DNA of 32,754 nucleotides. Source: CAZUTK01 sp964623265. GTDB lineage: Bacteria; Electryoneota; B3-LCP. The notes below the pieces were generated by a model that saw only the letters and a list, made by a program, of their open reading frames with translations, did no database searches and was not told where the DNA came from. Each line of letters begins with the position of its first letter. Position 1 is the stretch's first letter. The position numbers were made by a program, and so were the translations under genes. Below, piece by piece: positions 14,889 to 22,920 of the stretch. The DNA lies in NCBI GenBank assembly GCA_964623265.1, contig CAZUTK010000030.1:1-32754 (forward strand). The letters are read 5' to 3'.

Positions 14889-16817
14889 ATGAAAACTGGC
14901 TTTCTTTCACCGCTGCTTTTAGGATTGTGGATCGCCGGATGCGCCGGAACCGGAGATCCTTCTCACCGGTTCGGACAAGACGCATCCAAGGATGACGTCC
15001 ATCTCCAGCGCAACCGCGATGATTCCGCAATCCTGATGACAGACCTGTCTCCTCAAGAACGATTCGACACCGCTCTGCGGTTTTATGAGATGGCACTGGA
15101 CAGCGCCGCCGTGCAAAGCAATGTAGAGGCTCAAAATCTATTTGAATCCGCAATTCTATATCTTTCCGATATATCCAGGGATTCATTGGGAATCACTCCG
15201 GATGAAGTCTACAATCTACGCAGAGAACTCATACAGGATTATGCCGGTTTTCTGTCCAGACTTCCCGAATTGCCGGCGGAGAGCACGCCGTCCGCGGTCT
15301 ATATGAGCCTCTCTGAATTTTTGGGGGATTCCATCACTTCTTGGGATGATTTGATAGATGTTGTCTTGTCCAGCGAAGAAGTCGAAGTGGATACTTCCGC
15401 AGCATTGTTGCAGACTTATCCCGGTGTGCCGCTCGTCGTCAATTCGCATGTGGAACAAGCCATCGTTTTTTTTCAAACACGAGCTTATAAAGTCTTCACC
15501 CGCTGGCTGGAAAGGGCGGGGGAAGCGATTCCTTATTTCAGCGCGCTCTTAAAGGAAGAAGGGATGCCGGAAGAGATCGTCTATCTGGCGATGATCGAGA
15601 GCGGCTTCAGCAATAGTGCTTATTCCCGAGCGCACGCATCCGGCCCCTGGCAGTTCATCGCTTCGACGGCGAAAATTTACGGTCTGGAAGTCGGCTATTA
15701 TTACGATGAGCGCCGAGATCCGGAACTCGCCACCCGCGCCGCCTGCCGCTATTTGAAGAAGCTGTACGATCAATTCGGAGATTGGTATTTGGCTTTTGCA
15801 TCCTACAATTGCGGCGAAATGCGAGTTGAAAAGACCGTCAAGCGAGTCGGAACGAACGATTATTGGCGGATTCGGGAATTCCTGCCCAAACAAACGCGCG
15901 ATTATGTGCCTTATTATCTTGCGGCGCGCTTGATCTGCCAGGATCCGGAAAAATATGGCTTTGCGCCGATTCTTTATCGCACTGCGCCGGAAACGGACGT
16001 CGTCTATGTGGACGGTTGCGTGGATTTGAAGGATATCGCCCGCTGTGCGGAAACCGAACACGAACTGGTCAAATCGCTGAATCCAGCTTTGAAGCGCGGA
16101 TGTACGCCTCCTGGAGCGAAGAATTTCGCCGTGCGCATACCGAAAGGCGCGGGACAGAATTTCGACGAAAAGATTGCGCAGGTGCCCCGGCTGCAAAAGC
16201 AGGAGAGGAGCGATTGGGTGAGGCACCGCGTGCGCAACGGCGAAACGCTGAGCACGATTGCCCGCCGCTATGGAGTCAGTGTGCAAGCCATTCAATCCGT
16301 CCCCGCTAACAACCTGAAAAATCCGAATAAGATCAGTGTCGGGCAATACGTGATGATTCCAGTGCGGGAATCCTACTACGCGTCTACGGCAGAGCCGGAA
16401 ATCGGCAGACCGCAACCCGCCAGAGTCACTTCGGAAAACGGCCTGGTGCGCACGATCTATCGCGTAAAAAAAGGGGATACACCCGCAAAAATCGCCCAGC
16501 AATTTGATGCGAAAGTTTCAGATCTCAAGACCTGGAATCACCTCTGGGGAGAGCGCTACATCTATCCCGGACAGAAACTGATCATCTGGACAAAGTCACC
16601 GGACGGGACGCATAAGAATCGCAATTTGGCGGACGTCGAAAACGGGATCTCCGATGATTCCGTCCAGGGTCCGGGTCTGCATGTGGTACAGCCGGGAGAC
16701 ACCCTTTGGGATATTTCCAGAAAGTACGGGATATCGGTGCAGAACCTGAAGAAGTGGAATCATATCAGTTCCGCTTATCGTTTGAAACCCGGATCCACAC
16801 TGAAATTGCAGCCGTAA
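14889..16817 (+). CDS. Lytic murein transglycosylase lipoprotein with three LysM domains (MltD-like)
   Basis: 642 residues from the ATG at 14889 (Shine-Dalgarno AAAGGA; a start at 14799 would bury the signal peptide). Signal peptide MKTGFLSPLLLGLWIAGC with lipobox IAGC, lipidated Cys18. Residues ~60-200 are helical and unassigned. SLT domain ~205-350: catalytic Glu237 in AMIESGFSNSAYS, then ASGPWQFIAST, YYDERRDPELATRAACRYL and FASYNCGEMRVEK, all typical of family 1D. LysM repeats at about 445-491, 523-567 and 597-640, each with the GDT/GET-L-x-x-I-A/S core, bind peptidoglycan. It cleaves glycan strands to 1,6-anhydromuropeptides, probably from the outer-membrane inner face. Followed after 10 nt by sppA. 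Confidence 0.93.
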   Translation: MKTGFLSPLLLGLWIAGCAGTGDPSHRFGQDASKDDVHLQRNRDDSAILMTDLSPQERFDTALRFYEMALDSAAVQSNVEAQNLFESAILYLSDISRDSLGITPDEVYNLRRELIQDYAGFLSRLPELPAESTPSAVYMSLSEFLGDSITSWDDLIDVVLSSEEVEVDTSAALLQTYPGVPLVVNSHVEQAIVFFQTRAYKVFTRWLERAGEAIPYFSALLKEEGMPEEIVYLAMIESGFSNSAYSRAHASGPWQFIASTAKIYGLEVGYYYDERRDPELATRAACRYLKKLYDQFGDWYLAFASYNCGEMRVEKTVKRVGTNDYWRIREFLPKQTRDYVPYYLAARLICQDPEKYGFAPILYRTAPETDVVYVDGCVDLKDIARCAETEHELVKSLNPALKRGCTPPGAKNFAVRIPKGAGQNFDEKIAQVPRLQKQERSDWVRHRVRNGETLSTIARRYGVSVQAIQSVPANNLKNPNKISVGQYVMIPVRESYYASTAEPEIGRPQPARVTSENGLVRTIYRVKKGDTPAKIAQQFDAKVSDLKTWNHLWGERYIYPGQKLIIWTKSPDGTHKNRNLADVENGISDDSVQGPGLHVVQPGDTLWDISRKYGISVQNLKKWNHISSAYRLKPGSTLKLQP

Positions 16818-16827
16818 AGGAGATTGA

Positions 16828-17715
16828 TTGAGTAGACGGAAAGATTTGTACGTACTGCTGGTTTTCTTTCTCGCCTTGTTTCTCTTCTTCTATTTCGCCT
16901 TCGGGGTCTTTTCACCGAGCGATTCGTTCACGGAGTTGAACCTTGGCGGGGGTGATAAGATCGCGCTGGTGAAAATCATCGGTCCGATCTATGACGCGCG
17001 CCCCATTCTCGATCAACTGATCAAGGTGGAGGAGATCCCTTCCATCAAAGGTATCCTGCTGCGCCTGGATACGCCCGGGGGCGGAGTGGCGGCTTCCCAG
17101 GAAATTTATCAAAAATTGCGCTATCTGAGGGATGAAAAGAAGATTCCCATCGTGGCTTCCATGGGCAGTGTGGCAGCGTCGGGAGGGTATTATGTCGCTC
17201 TGGGTGCGGATACGATCATGGCGAATCCCGGGACAGTCACCGGCTCTATCGGCGTGATCGGTCAATTCCCTGAATATGCACGATTGCTGAAGAAGATCGG
17301 AGTGGATGTGCAGGTGGTGAAGAGCGGGGAATTCAAAGATACCGGCATCCCTTCCCGACCGCTGACTCAGGCAGATAGAGCCTATCTGCAGAATTTAATT
17401 ATGGATATCTACCATCAGTTTCTTGATGCGATTGTTGCGGAGAGAAAAATCAGCCTTGCGCGCGTGGAACAATTAGCGGATGGCAGAGTATATACCGGTC
17501 GTCAAGCGCAAGAGCTCGAATTGATTGATCTGATCGGCACGTATGACGATGCCTTGAAACTAGTAGGGGAAATGGCTGGGATCTCCGGTAAACCCCGCCT
17601 GGTTGAATTGCAACGCAAGAAGAAGACGTTGTTGGACTTCGTTTTCGGCGATCTCGAAGAGATGCTTTTCCTGCGATGGGGGCTGTCTGTTCCGATGCGC
17701 TACGAGCTGCCCTGA
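16828..17715 (+). CDS. sppA: Signal peptide peptidase SppA (short, 36K type)
   Basis: 295 residues; TTG start at 16828 with an excellent AAAGGAGA five bases upstream. One N-terminal membrane anchor (residues ~8-28) and a single Clp-fold S49 domain, as in Gram-positive and many FCB SppA proteins rather than the double-length E. coli enzyme. Oxyanion loop LLRLDTPGGGVAAS, catalytic Ser118 in GSVAASGGYYVALGAD, TVTGSIGVIGQ, and the candidate general-base Lys170 in KSGEFKD. It degrades signal peptides left in the membrane. C-terminal VELQRKKKTLLDF is a common family ending. Confidence 0.93.
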   Translation: MSRRKDLYVLLVFFLALFLFFYFAFGVFSPSDSFTELNLGGGDKIALVKIIGPIYDARPILDQLIKVEEIPSIKGILLRLDTPGGGVAASQEIYQKLRYLRDEKKIPIVASMGSVAASGGYYVALGADTIMANPGTVTGSIGVIGQFPEYARLLKKIGVDVQVVKSGEFKDTGIPSRPLTQADRAYLQNLIMDIYHQFLDAIVAERKISLARVEQLADGRVYTGRQAQELELIDLIGTYDDALKLVGEMAGISGKPRLVELQRKKKTLLDFVFGDLEEMLFLRWGLSVPMRYELP

Positions 17716-17741
17716 AAGAACGAGAATTTCCGCGAAAATGG

Positions 17742-17771
17742 GTGACAAAATCCCATATCCATTCGTATAAA
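17742..17771 (+). promoter_or_regulatory. Probable promoter of the HU gene
   Basis: GTGACA (17742-17747), 18 nt, TATAAA (17766-17771) in the 107-nt gap between sppA and the HU gene; predicted 5' leader about 45 nt ending in GAAGGAGAGG before the ATG. Confidence 0.5.
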
Positions 17772-17822
17772 AGATAATTCCCGTCCAATTCGGGGAAAAG
17801 TGAAAATGAAGGAGAGGTAATT

Positions 17823-18107
17823 ATGAACAAAAGTGATTTAATTCGTGAAATCGCAAGTCGAACCGGCTTGACGCAGAATGACACCCGTGCCGCCATTGAT
17901 GGATTGGTGAGCGTGATCGTGAAGCAGGTGAGCCAAGACAAAAGCGTGAATCTGCGCGGTTTCGGCACCTTCAAGGCGGTCTCCCGAAAGGCTCGCAAGG
18001 CTCAGCATCCCCGCACCCGCAAGACGATCAACGTGCAGGCGAAAAGAGTTCCCGTTTTTCGCGCATCCCCTGAATGGAAATCTGAACTACTGAAGAAAAA
18101 GAGATAG
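17823..18107 (+). CDS. HU/IHF family DNA-binding protein
   Basis: 94 residues, standard HU size. MNKSDLIREIASRTGLTQNDTRAAIDGL is the two-helix dimerisation half, VNLRGFGTF the conserved turn, and the beta-arm contains Pro63 (QHPRTRKTI) that intercalates into DNA. The arm tip normally reads NPxTG; here the glycine is replaced by Arg, and the arm and C terminus are unusually basic (ending LLKKKR). It compacts or bends DNA in the nucleoid. Strong Shine-Dalgarno sequence. Followed by a GC-rich hairpin and the tiny ribosomal protein gene, probably on the same transcript. Confidence 0.93.
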   Translation: MNKSDLIREIASRTGLTQNDTRAAIDGLVSVIVKQVSQDKSVNLRGFGTFKAVSRKARKAQHPRTRKTINVQAKRVPVFRASPEWKSELLKKKR

Positions 18108-18114
18108 GATCCAC

Positions 18115-18131
18115 GCGCAGCATCGCTGCGC
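18115..18131 (+). other. Intercistronic hairpin between the HU gene and the bS22-like gene
   Basis: Perfect seven-pair stem GCGCAGC / GCTGCGC with loop ATC, starting eight bases after the HU stop and ending seven bases before the Shine-Dalgarno sequence of the next gene. No T tract, so more likely an RNA processing or stability element than a terminator. Confidence 0.5.
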
Positions 18132-18153
18132 TAACGAAGAGGAGGTATCAGCA

Positions 18154-18243
18154 TTGCCTTGTGGCAAGAAACGCAAGCGCGCCAAGATGGCTACGCACAA
18201 GAGGAAGAAACGCCTTCGCAAGAACCGACATAAGAAGAAGTAA
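18154..18243 (+). CDS. bS22-like / AURKAIP1-COX24-domain small ribosomal protein
   Basis: 29 residues starting at TTG (18154) eight nucleotides after a near-perfect Shine-Dalgarno AGAGGAGGT (18138-18146); stop TAA at 18241. The protein (MPCGKKRKRAKM then ATHKRKKRLRKNRHKKK) is half lysine/arginine and matches the short COX24/AURKAIP1 family found in Bacteroidota and related to mycobacterial bS22 (KKRRKRM...KHRKLLRKTRH pattern). It very probably is a component of the small ribosomal subunit near the decoding centre. Such genes are routinely missed because of length and the TTG start. Assignment is from remembered family pattern. Confidence 0.85.
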   Translation: MPCGKKRKRAKMATHKRKKRLRKNRHKKK

Positions 18244-18249
18244 GAACCC

Positions 18250-18540
18250 GATGCAGGATTGACCCGCTCCTGTGTCAACTGCACATCGCCGCAGGATGAA
18301 TTTTTTGATCCTGTCAGGCGACATACCGTGATGATGTGGAGAGAGCAGCGCTTCCGTTCGCGCTTGGGACTTCAAGCAACCGGTTGCGGATCGCAGGCTG
18401 ATCAACCATAAGGTATGCTGAATGTAGATTGCGGAACATGAGCGTCTGGCAGGTTCTAATCTGGTTATTAGAACTGTCAGGGCGAATTTTTGCTCGTCCG
18501 ACGGAAAATGCGGGTATATCAGAGAGTCTTTTCCCAGACT
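18250..18540 (+). ncRNA. Candidate structured non-coding RNA or long structured leader of xseA
   Basis: The gene-free stretch 18244-18581 has no plausible coding frame but strong secondary structure. Seen: hairpin 1 at 18250-18287 (GATGCAG..TTGAC / GTCAA.CTG..CATC); hairpin 2 at 18286-18321 (TCGCCGCAGGAT / ATCCTGT.GGCGA around a T6 loop); a long-range helix 18310-18320 / 18443-18453 (11 pairs with two G-U) that excludes hairpin 2; inside it CATACC 18322-18327 / GGTATG 18412-18417, TGTGG 18335-18339 / CCATA 18406-18410, and small hairpins 18347-18364 and 18376-18387; then GTTCTAAT / ATTAGAAC at 18453-18474 and GAGAGTCT / AGACTTTC at 18523-18542. The closing stem, asymmetric bubble and apical arm recall 6S RNA architecture, but no class is identified. 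Orientation is inferred from neighbours. Confidence 0.4.
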
Positions 18541-18581
18541 TTCTTTGTTACTGAAACACAGCCCCAGCTCAGGGTGTCGGA

Positions 18582-19784
18582 ATGGATGTTCCGTTGCTGA
18601 CCGTCAGCGAAGTAACTGGACGAATCAAAATCATCCTGGAGGGCGGTATGCCGCCGCTCTGGGTGAAGGGAGAAGTGTCGCAGTTCGTTAGTCATCGCTC
18701 CGGCCATTGCTACTTCACTCTAATTGATGAGCGGTCGCAGCTTCCGTGTGTGTTTTGGAAAGGACGGGCGCAGGAGTCGGCATATCTCCCCAAGATCGGT
18801 GAACAGGTGATCGCCCATGGCAAGGTCGCCGTCTATGAACGGGGCGGGCGCTACCAATTCGATTGTTATGAGCTGCGGCCAGCAGGGGCCGGTGAGTTGG
18901 CGTTAGCCTTTGAAGCGTTGAAGCAGAAATTGGCGGCGGAGGGTCTATTTTCTCTGGATCGGAAGATCCCGCTGCCGCCGTTTCCCGAGCGCGTCGGATT
19001 GGTCACCAGCCCGGATGGCGCCGCCTTGCACGATATTTTGGAAGTCGCTCGAAAGCGTGCGCCTTGGGTGGAGTTTCGTCTGGTGCCGGTTCATGTGCAG
19101 GGCGGTTCAGCCGCGGCGGAGATCGCTGCGGCGATAAAATTGCTGGATCGCACAGGCTGGGCGCAGGTCATCATCGTCGGACGCGGAGGAGGATCGCCGG
19201 AAGACTTATGGGCGTTTAACGAATCGGCGGTGGTTCGTGCCATTGCAAACTGCAACACGCCTATCATCAGTGCAGTGGGGCATGAGGTGGATTTTACGCT
19301 GGCGGATCTCGCCGCCGATGTGCGTGCGCCGACGCCGTCAGCGGCTGCAGAAATCTGTTTACCGGATCGCGAAGCGTTGAAGAGAAGACTAAGTGAATCG
19401 GTTCTTCGCTTGCAGCGCGCCGTCCAATCGAGGCTGTCCGAAACTCGACGCTGGATTGAGGAACACGCGGATTTGATTCTGAATAAGAGCGTCTATTCCG
19501 TATGGCGCGAAAACAGCCAGCGCTGCGATGAATTTTTACGGCGCCTGGAAACGGCGGCATTTCGAGTCTTAGAGAGGCGACGCATCCTGGTGAACAGTTT
19601 CGCGGATCGTCTGCAATCCCTCGATCCGCATGGAATCCTCGCACGTGGCTATGCAATTGTCCGCAAAGCTTCAGAGGAGACTCCTATCCGCAAAGCTGCC
19701 TCCCTCTCGACGAAAGATATGATACGTATAACTTTTTACGAAGGAAATGCGCAAGCCGAGGTGATTTCCACAAGCGCTTCTTGA
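18582..19784 (+). CDS. xseA: Exodeoxyribonuclease VII large subunit
   Basis: 400 residues. N-terminal OB-fold (LLTVSEVTGRIKIIL; PPLWVKGEVSQFVSHRSGHCYFTLID; VFWKGRA; GKVAVYERGGRYQF), then the catalytic domain with ERVGLVTSPDGAALHDIL, VIIVGRGGGSPEDLWAFNE and PIISAVGHEVDFTLADLAADVRAPTPSAAAE, then a coiled-coil C terminus that binds XseB, ending in DPHGILARGYAIV. Together with XseB it degrades single-stranded DNA to short oligonucleotides in repair. ATG start chosen because DVPLLTVSEV is the normal family N terminus; the upstream Shine-Dalgarno is weak. Thirteen nucleotides before xseB. Confidence 0.96.
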   Translation: MDVPLLTVSEVTGRIKIILEGGMPPLWVKGEVSQFVSHRSGHCYFTLIDERSQLPCVFWKGRAQESAYLPKIGEQVIAHGKVAVYERGGRYQFDCYELRPAGAGELALAFEALKQKLAAEGLFSLDRKIPLPPFPERVGLVTSPDGAALHDILEVARKRAPWVEFRLVPVHVQGGSAAAEIAAAIKLLDRTGWAQVIIVGRGGGSPEDLWAFNESAVVRAIANCNTPIISAVGHEVDFTLADLAADVRAPTPSAAAEICLPDREALKRRLSESVLRLQRAVQSRLSETRRWIEEHADLILNKSVYSVWRENSQRCDEFLRRLETAAFRVLERRRILVNSFADRLQSLDPHGILARGYAIVRKASEETPIRKAASLSTKDMIRITFYEGNAQAEVISTSAS

Positions 19785-19797
19785 CGATCCTTCAGCT

Positions 19798-20007
19798 ATG
19801 TCGAATGCCGCAAAGAAAACTTTTGAAGACGCAATCAAGCGCCTGGAAGAAATTGTGAATCTTCTGGAAGGGCAAACGACATCCCTGGAGGATTCGATTT
19901 CACTCTTCGAAGAAGGCAAAGCGTTGATCGAATTCTGTATGGAAAAACTGGATGCGGCGGAGCAGAAGCTCAAGGTCCTGACGCATCCGGAAGCTGATGA
20001 TGAATGA
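19798..20007 (+). CDS. xseB: Exodeoxyribonuclease VII small subunit
   Basis: 69 residues, normal for XseB. The pattern TFEDAIKRLEEIVNLLEGQ, then SLEDSISLFEEGKALI and a heptad C terminus with KLDAAEQKLKVL is diagnostic. It forms a helical hairpin that wraps the XseA coiled coil. Immediately follows xseA, so stoichiometric expression is expected. The acidic tail is ordinary. Confidence 0.95.
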   Translation: MSNAAKKTFEDAIKRLEEIVNLLEGQTTSLEDSISLFEEGKALIEFCMEKLDAAEQKLKVLTHPEADDE

Positions 20008-20041
20008 GCTCTGAAATTGTGATGATGGACAAGAGGTAAAG

Positions 20042-22102
20042 GTGAGCGAATATCTTTCCCGGATTCAGTCACCGGATGATCTGAAGAAATTGTCGCCTGC
20101 GCAATTGGTGCAGCTGGCGGATGAACTGAGAGACTTCATCATAAACAATGTCTCCATCACCGGTGGGCATCTCGCACCCAGCCTGGGAGTCGTGGAGTTG
20201 ACCATTGCACTGCACTACGTTTTCAACAGTCCGGTGGACAAGTTTATCTGGGATGTGGGACATCAGGCGTACGCGCATAAAATTTTGACAGGGCGCCGGG
20301 ACCGCTTTCATGAAAACCGCCGGTATCAGGGCATCAGCGGTTTTCCACGCCGCGATGAGAGCCCTCATGACGCGTTCGGCACCGGTCATGCTTCCACTTC
20401 GATTTCCGCGGGCTACGGTCTGGTTTGTGCTCGGGATATGGCAGGCGAAAAGTACTCCGTCATCGCCGTGATCGGCGACGGTGCGATGACCGGCGGGCTA
20501 GCGTTTGAAGGTCTGAACAATGCTGGAGCATCCGGCAGGGATTTTATCGTCGTCCTGAACGACAATAAGATGTCCATTTCCCCCAATGTCGGGGCACTAT
20601 CCAAGTATCTTGCGATTCTCATCACAGACCCCCGAATGAATCGCATCAAGAAGGAGCTGCTGCGGCGCGCCGAAAACCTGCCGCAGGGCAAGCGGATCAC
20701 GAGATCCTGGGGACGGTTGGAAGCCTCGATCAAGGCGATGTTGGTGCCCGGGCTCTTCTTCGAACAACTCGGATTTCGCTATATCGGACCTCTGGATGGT
20801 CATAACATTGAAGACCTGATTCATATTTTCCGCCAGGTGAAGGATTTGAACGGGCCGATCCTCGTGCACGTTTTGACGCGCAAAGGCAAAGGCTATCTGC
20901 CGGCAGAGCAGAATGCCACCAAGTTCCACGGGATCGGATCCTTTATCAGGGAAACCGGTGAGACGAATATAGCACCTCAAACGCCGACCTACACATCAGT
21001 CTTCGGAAAGACGCTGGTGAAGCTGGCGGATAAAGATCCCACGATTGTGGCAATCACCGCCGCGATGAAAGACGGAACAGGTCTGTCGGAATTTGCGCAC
21101 CGCTTCCCCGACCGATTTTACGATGTCGGAATTTCAGAGAGCCATGCCGTAACCTTCGCCGCCGGGTTAGCGACGCAGGGGCTGCACCCTGTTGTGGCGA
21201 TCTATTCTACCTTTTTGCAGAGAGGATACGATCAAATTCTGCACGATGTCGCGCTGCAGAAGCTGCCGGTCGTCTTCGCTCTCGATCGAGGCGGTATCGT
21301 CGGTGAAGACGGACCGACGCATCACGGCGTGTTCGATCTTGCGTATCTTCGCCACATTCCCAATATGGTGATCCTTTCGCCGCGGGATGAGAACGAACTG
21401 CAGCATATGCTGCTGACGGCGGTGAAATACCGCCAGGGTCCGATCGCTGTTCGTTATCCGCGGGCCGAAGGCATCGGCTGCCCGCTCGATCCTGAGCCAA
21501 ATTGGATGACATTAGAAATCGGCCGCGCGGAAGTCGCTCGCGTGGGAGGCGACGGCGCAATTTTGACGCTGGGCACGGTCTTCTGGGAAGCCATGCAGGC
21601 GGCTCAGATGCTGGATGAAATCGGCATTTCTCTGACCGTAGTCAATATGCGCAGTCTGAAGCCCTTGGATCATGAATTGCTGCGTGAACTGGCTCAGCGT
21701 TTCAGCCACATTATGACTGTAGAGGAAGGCGCTCTGCCCGGGGGATTTGGATCAGCGGTCATCGAAGCTTTCGAGGAATTGGACCTGCCAATGCCGCGAT
21801 TCAGGCGGCGGGGCATCGTGGATCAATTCGTGGAGCAGGGAGAACGCAGTCTTCTGTTGCGCAATATCGGTCTGGACGCAGCAGGGATCGCCAAGACGGC
21901 GAAGGCTTTCTTCGCTCCAGCAAGCCGCGGAAAGCGACGCGGGGAAAGCTTTCCGCAGAAGCTTCTTCCAGATGGGGAGAAGGACTTCGCTTTGAGAATA
22001 AATGATTTGAAAAAATACGATGACCTTCGGCATCATCGCCAATACGCAAAAAGATCAAATCTGGGACGTACTTCCACCCTTTCTGACCTGGTTAGAAAGT
22101 AA
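20042..22102 (+). CDS. dxs: 1-deoxy-D-xylulose-5-phosphate synthase, extended C terminus
   Basis: 686 residues; GTG start after AGAGGT. First step of the MEP isoprenoid pathway: pyruvate plus glyceraldehyde 3-phosphate to DXP with thiamine diphosphate. Visible: GGHLAPSLGVVELTIALHY, WDVGHQAYAHKILTGRR, GTGHASTSISAGYG, ThDP/Mg motif GDGAMTGGLAFEGLNNAG ending in LNDNKMSISPNVGAL, PLDGHNIEDL, then the second domain DVGISESHAVTFAAGLA, DRGGIVGEDGPTHHGVFD and the C-terminal transketolase-like domain (SLKPLDHELL, EEGALPGGFGSAV). The conserved fold ends near residue 625 (AAGIAKTAKAFF). The remaining ~60 residues are basic, unlike the family, and the last 28 codons overlap the nadK coding region in another frame, so a lost stop, frameshift or assembly error is possible. 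Confidence 0.94.
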   Translation: MSEYLSRIQSPDDLKKLSPAQLVQLADELRDFIINNVSITGGHLAPSLGVVELTIALHYVFNSPVDKFIWDVGHQAYAHKILTGRRDRFHENRRYQGISGFPRRDESPHDAFGTGHASTSISAGYGLVCARDMAGEKYSVIAVIGDGAMTGGLAFEGLNNAGASGRDFIVVLNDNKMSISPNVGALSKYLAILITDPRMNRIKKELLRRAENLPQGKRITRSWGRLEASIKAMLVPGLFFEQLGFRYIGPLDGHNIEDLIHIFRQVKDLNGPILVHVLTRKGKGYLPAEQNATKFHGIGSFIRETGETNIAPQTPTYTSVFGKTLVKLADKDPTIVAITAAMKDGTGLSEFAHRFPDRFYDVGISESHAVTFAAGLATQGLHPVVAIYSTFLQRGYDQILHDVALQKLPVVFALDRGGIVGEDGPTHHGVFDLAYLRHIPNMVILSPRDENELQHMLLTAVKYRQGPIAVRYPRAEGIGCPLDPEPNWMTLEIGRAEVARVGGDGAILTLGTVFWEAMQAAQMLDEIGISLTVVNMRSLKPLDHELLRELAQRFSHIMTVEEGALPGGFGSAVIEAFEELDLPMPRFRRRGIVDQFVEQGERSLLLRNIGLDAAGIAKTAKAFFAPASRGKRRGESFPQKLLPDGEKDFALRINDLKKYDDLRHHRQYAKRSNLGRTSTLSDLVRK

Positions 22103-22892
22103 AGGCGCCTCGGTGATCTTATGCGACGATCTTGAAGCCAATCTGAAAACCACTTGGAAGAACTTTCTTCCCGCCGAAGCCTTAGCCGCCGCTAGCGATT
22201 TGATCCTCTCCTTCGGTGGAGACGGCACACTGCTCTCCACCGCCCGTAAAGTCGGACGCCGTCAAACTCCGATTCTCGGAGTCAACTTGGGCGGTTTCGG
22301 TTATCTCGCCGAGATTTCTCTCGAGCGGTTATACCCCCGCGTAGAAGAACTGCTTTCCGGCGCATATCGCATAGAAGACAGGATGGTGCTCGCTTGCCGT
22401 GTCAACGAAGCGCCCGACGAATATTTCGCTCTCAACGATGTCGTGATAGATAAAGGCGCTTTCCCGCGTGTGGTGAGAATCCGGACCACGATCGCCGGGC
22501 GGTATCTGAATACTTATACCGGAGACGGTTTGATCATCGCTACGCCCACCGGTTCCACAGCCTACTCTTTGTCCACCGGAGGACCCATCGTAGAACCCGC
22601 TCTGAACGCGCTGATTGTGAATCCGATATCCCCGCATACGCTGGCAGATCGTCCGATGGTCATCGGCGCTGACCAGGAGATCGAAGCGAAAGTGGAAGGG
22701 GGGCATGATGCTGTCGTTCTCTCGACGGACGGCCAGGTTGTGCAGAAGCTGAGAATCGGGGATCGTGTAATCGTCCATCGAGCGGATTTCGTCGTGAAAT
22801 TAGCCCTTTTCCAGGACAAATACTTCTACGATATCCTCCGCGAAAAATTGAAATGGGGAAACGGTCCGTTACCGCAGTCATCCCCAACCTGA
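22020..22892 (+). CDS. nadK: NAD kinase
   Basis: 290 residues. Phosphorylates NAD to NADP. Motifs: LILSFGGDGTLLSTAR (GGDGT, ATP/NAD phosphate loop), ILGVNLGGFGYLAEI, FALNDVVIDKG (NE/D motif), and IATPTGSTAYSLSTGGPIVEP, followed by the beta-sandwich end. The ATG at 22020 gives the expected N terminus FGIIANTQKD; it lies inside the extended 3' end of dxs (83 nt overlap), in a different frame, without a strong Shine-Dalgarno sequence, so translation may depend on coupling to dxs. Confidence 0.95.
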   Translation: MTFGIIANTQKDQIWDVLPPFLTWLESKGASVILCDDLEANLKTTWKNFLPAEALAAASDLILSFGGDGTLLSTARKVGRRQTPILGVNLGGFGYLAEISLERLYPRVEELLSGAYRIEDRMVLACRVNEAPDEYFALNDVVIDKGAFPRVVRIRTTIAGRYLNTYTGDGLIIATPTGSTAYSLSTGGPIVEPALNALIVNPISPHTLADRPMVIGADQEIEAKVEGGHDAVVLSTDGQVVQKLRIGDRVIVHRADFVVKLALFQDKYFYDILREKLKWGNGPLPQSSPT

Positions 22893-22920
22893 GTTCCCAC
22901 CCGAATTTACAGATAAACGT

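Noticed and set aside
15549..16502. Long minus-strand open frame of 317 codons
   Set aside because: It lies wholly inside the transglycosylase/LysM gene, whose protein has complete, ordered family motifs; the antisense frame shows none and is an effect of codon bias.
18115..18131. Terminator between the HU gene and the bS22-like gene
   Set aside because: The hairpin is perfect but no T tract follows; the next Shine-Dalgarno begins seven bases later.
18148..18405. Minus-strand 85-codon frame across the gene-free region
   Set aside because: Overlaps the clearly real bS22-like gene in antisense, has no Shine-Dalgarno sequence and no recognisable protein pattern.
18250..18540. tmRNA, RNase P RNA or SRP RNA
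   Set aside because: No tRNA-like ends with tag frame, no GAGGAAAGUCC-type P RNA core and no GGUCAGG..GGAAGG..CAGC SRP apical motif are present.
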